Shown piece by piece: positions 6,057-9,503 of a stretch of DNA of 9,503 nucleotides. The notes beneath the pieces were generated by a model. That model made no database searches and was not told the origin of the DNA. It was given only the letters and a program-made list of their open reading frames with translations. The DNA is taken from the NCBI GenBank assembly GCA_012511615.1, contig JAAZFS010000004.1:1-9503 (forward strand), in the 5' to 3' direction. Position numbers and translations under genes: made by a program. The stretch is from Elusimicrobiota bacterium. GTDB lineage: Bacteria > CG03 > SLGR01. How positions within the stretch are numbered: the first letter of the stretch is position 1; each line of letters begins with the position of its first letter.

Positions 6057-6839
6057 ATGAAGGGTAAAGTAATAACAGTAATAAATCAGAAAGGCGGTGT
6101 CGGAAAGACTACCACCGCCCTCAATCTTGCTGCGGGTCTGGCTGAGAGTATGCTTGATGTTCTCTTGATAGACCTTGACGGCCAGTGCAATGCAACTCAG
6201 GGCTTAGGTATCGAGGGTGCTAGAGATGTTTCAGTATATGAAGTAATAATGGGGGAAGCTACCCCCGCTGAGGCCATTCTGCCTACCTATCACGAACTTT
6301 TAGATGTCCTACCTTCCCATATAAACTTAAACGGTGCAAAGGTCGAATTGGTCAGTATGGCTGAAAGAGAGTTCCGACTAAAGAAAGCAATAGACCCTTT
6401 GAGAGAAAGATATGCTTTTATAATAATAGATTCACCACCATCTTTGGATCTTCTTACGGTTAATGCCCTTACAGCAAGTGATTCTGCTCTTATTCCTATA
6501 CAGTGTGAGTATTATGCCCTTGAAGGCTTGGGTCATCTCATTAGGACCCTTCAAAAGGTAAGGCAGGGCCTGAATAAGGATCTTGATATTGAGGGAGTAC
6601 TCATGACCATGCATGACAGAAGAACCAGTCTTTCCTCTCAGGTCATGGAAGAAGTTAGGAAACATTTTAAGGGGGCGGTATACGATACCTATATTCCAAG
6701 AAATGTGCGTCTAGCTGAAGCCCCAAGTTTTGGAAAAACAATTTTTGAATATGACCCCTACTCAAGCGGAGCGCTTGCTTATGAGAGCCTTGTAAAGGAA
6801 GTGATAGAAATGAATGAGCCTAAGGAGAGTTTTGGATGA
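6057..6839 (+). CDS. parA: Chromosome partitioning ATPase ParA (Soj)
   Basis: ParA is the nucleoid-binding ATPase that moves ParB-parS complexes and separates origins. The 260-residue protein is a short, chromosomal Soj-type ParA with no N-terminal DNA-binding domain. It has the deviant Walker A KGGVGKTT (12-19), A' region DLDGQCNAT (39-47), Walker B IIIDSPPSLDLLTVNAL (122-138), the conserved IPIQCEYYALEGL (147-159), HDRRTSL (186-192, in the basic DNA-binding region of the family) and IPRNVRLAEAPSFGK (213-227). The A' motif is usually DxDPQGNAT; here P and G are replaced by G and C. There is no convincing ribosome binding site. A 34-bp gap separates it from rsmG and it overlaps parB by 4 bp (ATGA). 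Confidence 0.97.
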   Translation: MKGKVITVINQKGGVGKTTTALNLAAGLAESMLDVLLIDLDGQCNATQGLGIEGARDVSVYEVIMGEATPAEAILPTYHELLDVLPSHINLNGAKVELVSMAEREFRLKKAIDPLRERYAFIIIDSPPSLDLLTVNALTASDSALIPIQCEYYALEGLGHLIRTLQKVRQGLNKDLDIEGVLMTMHDRRTSLSSQVMEEVRKHFKGAVYDTYIPRNVRLAEAPSFGKTIFEYDPYSSGALAYESLVKEVIEMNEPKESFG

Positions 6840-7699
6840 AAAAGAGAGCCCTCGGCCGTGGCCTGGATTCGCTGATTCCTATAGATAAATCCGCCTCAGA
6901 TAGGATTTCTGAGTTAGATATAAAGAAAATTATTCCCAACCGCTACCAGATGCGGACTGTCTTTGACGACGATAAGATAAGGGAGCTTGCTGAAACAATA
7001 AAGGAAAGTGGAATATTTCAGCCTCTCCTTGTAACTCGGAAAAAAGATGGGTTTATGCTGATTGCAGGAGAGCGCCGCCTTCGCGCAGCCAAGCTGGCCG
7101 GTCTGAAAAAAATACCTGCTATTGTCAGGGATTATGAAGAAGAGGACATGTTGATTGTCTCTCTTGTAGAAAACATTCAGAGAGAGGATCTTTCTCCAGT
7201 TGAAGAGGCAGGTGCCTACAAAAGAATGCAGGAAGAATTTTCAATGACCCAGGCAGATATAGCAGCCAGAGTGGGCAAGAGTCGATCGACGGTGGCAAAT
7301 ACCTTAAGGATACTTTCTCTTCCAGAGGACCTGATTGATTTAGTGGCCTCTGGCGCCCTGAGTGCAGGTCACGCTCGTGCTCTTCTTTCCGTAGAAAACC
7401 CAGCAAAAATGCTTAATCTTGCCCAAAAGATTGTCAAAGAAAAATTAACTGTCCGTGAAGCCGAAGACCTCTCAAAAAATCTTAGAGGGGGCAAACCCAA
7501 AAAGAGAGCCGTTCTGGATGCTACCGGTGATGAGTCCACCGCAAAAATCGAAAGCTTGCTTGAAAAAGCTCTTGGCACTCGGGTACGGATAAAAATGAAA
7601 AAGCAGGATAAAACTTCCGGAAAAATAGAGGTGGAATTCTACTCTTTGGATGATTTTGACAGGATATACGAGATAATTACGGGTAAAAAATTTAGTTAA
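6836..7699 (+). CDS. parB: Chromosome partitioning protein ParB (Spo0J), CTPase
   Basis: ParB binds parS, loads as a CTP-gated sliding clamp and stimulates ParA. The 287-residue protein has all parts: an N-terminal ParA-activating segment RALGRGLDSLI (4-14), a CTP-binding ParB/Srx domain with NRYQMRTVFDD (35-45), GERRLRA (78-84) and ENIQREDLSPVEEA (112-125), a helix-turn-helix parS reader MTQADIAARVGKSRSTVANTLRIL split over residues 137-160, and a C-terminal dimerisation domain (about 232-283) after a basic linker (RGGKPKKR). AAGGAG at 6822-6827, 8 nt before the ATG, is a strong ribosome binding site inside the end of parA. A matching parS lies 1.5 kb upstream, so the system looks complete. 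Confidence 0.97.
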   Translation: MKKRALGRGLDSLIPIDKSASDRISELDIKKIIPNRYQMRTVFDDDKIRELAETIKESGIFQPLLVTRKKDGFMLIAGERRLRAAKLAGLKKIPAIVRDYEEEDMLIVSLVENIQREDLSPVEEAGAYKRMQEEFSMTQADIAARVGKSRSTVANTLRILSLPEDLIDLVASGALSAGHARALLSVENPAKMLNLAQKIVKEKLTVREAEDLSKNLRGGKPKKRAVLDATGDESTAKIESLLEKALGTRVRIKMKKQDKTSGKIEVEFYSLDDFDRIYEIITGKKFS

Positions 7700-7733
7700 C
7701 AGCAAGCCAAGGCTCTGTAGATATCGGGGAAAG

Positions 7734-7762
7734 TTGACAATAGAATATCCCTAAACTAAAAT
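7734..7762 (+). promoter_or_regulatory. Sigma-70-type promoter for the acidic repeat protein
   Basis: TTGACA (7734-7739, perfect -35) and TAAAAT (7757-7762, 5/6 -10) are separated by the optimal 17 bp. Transcription would start near 7769, giving a leader of about 20 nt that includes the GGAGG ribosome binding site (7777-7781). It lies in the 90-bp gap after parB, so the downstream gene can be expressed independently of the long upstream operon. No intrinsic terminator is visible between parB and this promoter. Confidence 0.75.
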
Positions 7763-7789
7763 TGATGGAAGGATCCGGAGGCAGCATAA

Positions 7790-9403
7790 ATGACTGATGA
7801 TATAAATAAAAACAATATATTTTCCGACGAGGACGATGAAGCTAAAAACAAGCCCGATCTTGATGATATAGCGGAATCTCTTGAGTTGTCAGAGCTAGGC
7901 GGATCTTTTGATGAAGAAGAAGACCTTGACGCTTTTGATATAGGTGGGGGGTTTGATATCCCCGGCCTTGAAGGACTTGAAGACCTCGATTTAAACGATC
8001 TGGAAGATGGTGAGGTCATAGACTTGACCGGTGATGGTTTTGATGCCCCTTTTGAGGGTGATGATTTTCTCTCCGAAGAAGATCCATCGACAGAAATTCC
8101 TTCATTGGAGGACGATGACTCTAATTTTCTAAATGAAGATTTTTCATCCCAAGAAGGGGAATCACTCGACGAAGAAGATATTTTATCACCCGAGCCAGAA
8201 ACATTTGACTTGGACGAATTTTTCCTTGATGACCTTGAAGATATTTCTTTTGATGAACTTTTAAATGAAGATTTTTCAACAGAGGACAGTTTAACAGAAG
8301 ATTTTTCAACGGAAGACAGTTTAACAGAAGATATTTTAACGGAAGATATTTCAAGAGAAGATTTTTCAATGGAAGACAGTTCAACGGAAGATTTTTTAAC
8401 GGACGATATTTCTACAAAAAATCTTTCTATGGATGATTTTTCCGATGATGATTTTTCCGACGAAGATATCTCAATGGACGATTTTTCTGATGAAGATTTT
8501 TCTGCTCTAGAAAAACCCGAGTCTGATCCTCTTGACTTAGTAGGCGCAGATATATCTGAAGTTGATGATTTCATGGCAGATGATTTAGATTCTCTTAAAT
8601 TAGATGATGACGATTTTAATATGGAATCAGATCTCTCCTCCCTAGAGTCGGAAGAAGACTTTGGTGTCGAATCTTTAGATGATTTTGATAGTGCTTCAGA
8701 TTTTCCCTCCCTGGATTCTGGTGAAAAAATTGAAAGCGAATCTAAAGACGATTTTGATGATTTAGAAAATTTTGAAAGTTATGAAGAGGAGTATGCCAGA
8801 GAAACTGCGAAGCTGGCTGCTGCAGCTGCAGCAGCTGAATCCGTCGATGGATCTCCTGAGGAAGCTTCTGATGAACCTACCGATGACTTGAAAAAACCTC
8901 TTGTAAAGAAAAAACGCCGAAAAAAGAAACCCACCAAAATTAAGCCGAAAAACCTAAAGAAAAAAAAGAAGAGTCGTTTACCGCTTCTTCTTGTCATAGT
9001 CATACTGGGAGCTGCTGCCTATAAGCACAATGAAATTCTTGAGTTTATTAATTCTCTTAATTTATCGACTGAACCCCCTGCTCCTGTTTCTTCTGTTTTA
9101 CTTGAAGAGACTCCCCGGCCCCTTCCCCCTCACCCTCTTGCCTATTATGAGGCAAAGAACTTAAGTGAGGAGACCAAAGATGGGGTAAGCTCCTTATCTT
9201 ATGAGGTGGACGCCGGTCTGGATGATGTTAGGGACTATTATCTAGAAAATCTTCCGGAGAGAGATTTTTCAATCTTGAAAAATGAAGAGAGCGATTCAGG
9301 GGCACTTGCTTACCTTGTCTTTACTCGTGACGACCGGGATCTACATATCGTACTGAGGAAAAAAACCCAAGGTATCAGCGCTTATATTAGCCGGCTGGAT
9401 TAA
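7790..9403 (+). CDS. Acidic pentapeptide-repeat single-span membrane protein, function unknown
   Basis: I do not recognise this 537-residue protein as a named family. Residues 1 to about 340 are extremely rich in Asp, Glu and Ser with almost no basic residues, probably disordered. Residues 159-238 are 16 tandem pentapeptides of the form x-[DE]-D-[FISL]-[SL]. A seven-Ala run (343-349) follows, then a Lys/Arg-rich stretch (368-396), one transmembrane segment LPLLLVIVILGAAAY (about 397-413) and a C-terminal domain (about 414-537) containing DVRDYYLENLPERDFSIL and an alternating strand pattern (LAYLVF, DLHIVLRK, ISAYISRL). By the positive-inside rule the acidic region is cytoplasmic and the C-terminal domain extracytoplasmic. 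GGAGG lies 8 nt before the ATG and a strong promoter precedes it. Its place directly after parAB suggests, without proof, a role at the membrane in origin or pole organisation. Confidence 0.85.
   Translation: MTDDINKNNIFSDEDDEAKNKPDLDDIAESLELSELGGSFDEEEDLDAFDIGGGFDIPGLEGLEDLDLNDLEDGEVIDLTGDGFDAPFEGDDFLSEEDPSTEIPSLEDDDSNFLNEDFSSQEGESLDEEDILSPEPETFDLDEFFLDDLEDISFDELLNEDFSTEDSLTEDFSTEDSLTEDILTEDISREDFSMEDSSTEDFLTDDISTKNLSMDDFSDDDFSDEDISMDDFSDEDFSALEKPESDPLDLVGADISEVDDFMADDLDSLKLDDDDFNMESDLSSLESEEDFGVESLDDFDSASDFPSLDSGEKIESESKDDFDDLENFESYEEEYARETAKLAAAAAAAESVDGSPEEASDEPTDDLKKPLVKKKRRKKKPTKIKPKNLKKKKKSRLPLLLVIVILGAAAYKHNEILEFINSLNLSTEPPAPVSSVLLEETPRPLPPHPLAYYEAKNLSEETKDGVSSLSYEVDAGLDDVRDYYLENLPERDFSILKNEESDSGALAYLVFTRDDRDLHIVLRKKTQGISAYISRLD
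8264..8503 (+). repeat. Sixteen tandem 15-bp (pentapeptide) repeats
   Basis: Sixteen in-frame 15-bp units encode NEDFS, TEDSL, TEDFS, TEDSL, TEDIL and so on, ending MDDFS, DEDFS. The typical unit is GAAGATTTTTCAACG with variations. Units 1-2 and 3-4 form a higher-order 30-bp duplication (8267-8296 and 8297-8326) with only two mismatches, pointing to recent expansion. The second half (units 12-16) drifts to Asp-rich units with GATGATTTTTC-type DNA. Changes in unit number would keep the reading frame. Confidence 0.9.
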
Positions 9404-9411
9404 TTTAGTAT

Positions 9412-9503
9412 ATGCGGGCCTTTATAATCGCGGATCTGCACCTGGCGGTCTCCGCAAACGGTTCGAGTAATCCGAACTTTCTTTCCTTCCTTGAGAAAAT
9501 CTC
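9412..9503 (+). CDS. Metallophosphoesterase, N-terminal fragment
   Basis: The frame from the ATG at 9412 runs to the window end (30 complete codons). It begins MRAFIIADLHLAVS, a hydrophobic strand followed by the DxH metal-binding motif (D8, H10) that opens calcineurin-like metallophosphoesterases, which hydrolyse phosphoester bonds with a two-metal centre. Later motifs (GD, GNH, GHxH) lie beyond the window, so neither subfamily nor substrate can be given. It starts 8 bp after the acidic repeat gene and has no clear ribosome binding site, so co-transcription and coupling with that gene are likely. Confidence 0.7.
   Translation, partial: MRAFIIADLHLAVSANGSSNPNFLSFLEKI

Noticed and set aside
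7707..7716. Small inverted repeat AGCCAAGGCT after parB as a terminator
   Set aside because: The stem is only 4 bp with a 2-base loop and no T-tract follows.
7756..8574. 272-codon open frame on the minus strand, very rich in Ser, Glu and Lys
   Set aside because: It is the antisense shadow of the acidic repeat gene: GAAGAT-type codons read backwards as Ser/Phe/Ile-type codons. No promoter or ribosome binding site belongs to it.
9264..9283. Perfect 9-bp inverted repeat (ATTTTTCAA / TTGAAAAAT) with 2-bp spacer in the acidic gene
   Set aside because: It lies inside a coding region, the loop would be too tight for a good hairpin, and it is A/T-rich with no terminator-like GC stem; probably incidental.

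Overview
This window looks like the replication-origin neighbourhood of a diderm bacterium with moderately AT-rich DNA. YidC has the large extracytoplasmic domain of outer-membrane bacteria. It sits next to a Jag/KhpB gene, a linkage familiar from Firmicutes but also found in Spirochaetes and Thermotogae. RnpA resembles thermotogal and spirochaetal forms. A spirochaete or relative is my best guess, by inference only; no rRNA or other decisive marker is present.

Layout. The first 57 bases are the beginning of dnaA on the minus strand. Bases 58-281 are a divergent intergenic region with two back-to-back sigma-70-type promoters, an AT-rich stretch and degenerate DnaA-box-like sequences; it is a candidate origin or part of one. 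A tightly packed plus-strand cluster follows: rpmH, rnpA, yidD, yidC, jag (khpB), mnmE, a TIM-barrel sugar isomerase/AP-endonuclease-like gene, rsmG, parA and parB. Most junctions are overlaps or gaps under 40 bp, so the cluster is probably one long operon read from the consensus promoter at 179-208. After parB comes a new strong promoter (TTGACA, 17 bp, TAAAAT), then a gene for a very acidic, repeat-containing single-span membrane protein, then the start of a metallophosphoesterase gene cut by the window edge.

How the genes fit together. The window combines translation and RNA processing (L34, RNase P protein, MnmE, RsmG), membrane-protein insertion (YidD, YidC, with the RNA-binding Jag) and chromosome segregation (ParA, ParB). 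A perfect parS palindrome at 5337-5352 is written into the overlap between the TIM-barrel gene and rsmG, so the ParB loading site lies in the same cluster.

The most interesting points are: rnpA, which has no ATG, GTG or TTG start and whose reading frame extends into rpmH; the parS site that also serves as coding sequence for two genes; the acidic pentapeptide-repeat membrane protein beside parAB, the best candidate for something undescribed; and substitutions at normally conserved positions of YidC and MnmE. I saw no tRNA, rRNA, CRISPR array, insertion sequence or convincing intrinsic terminator.
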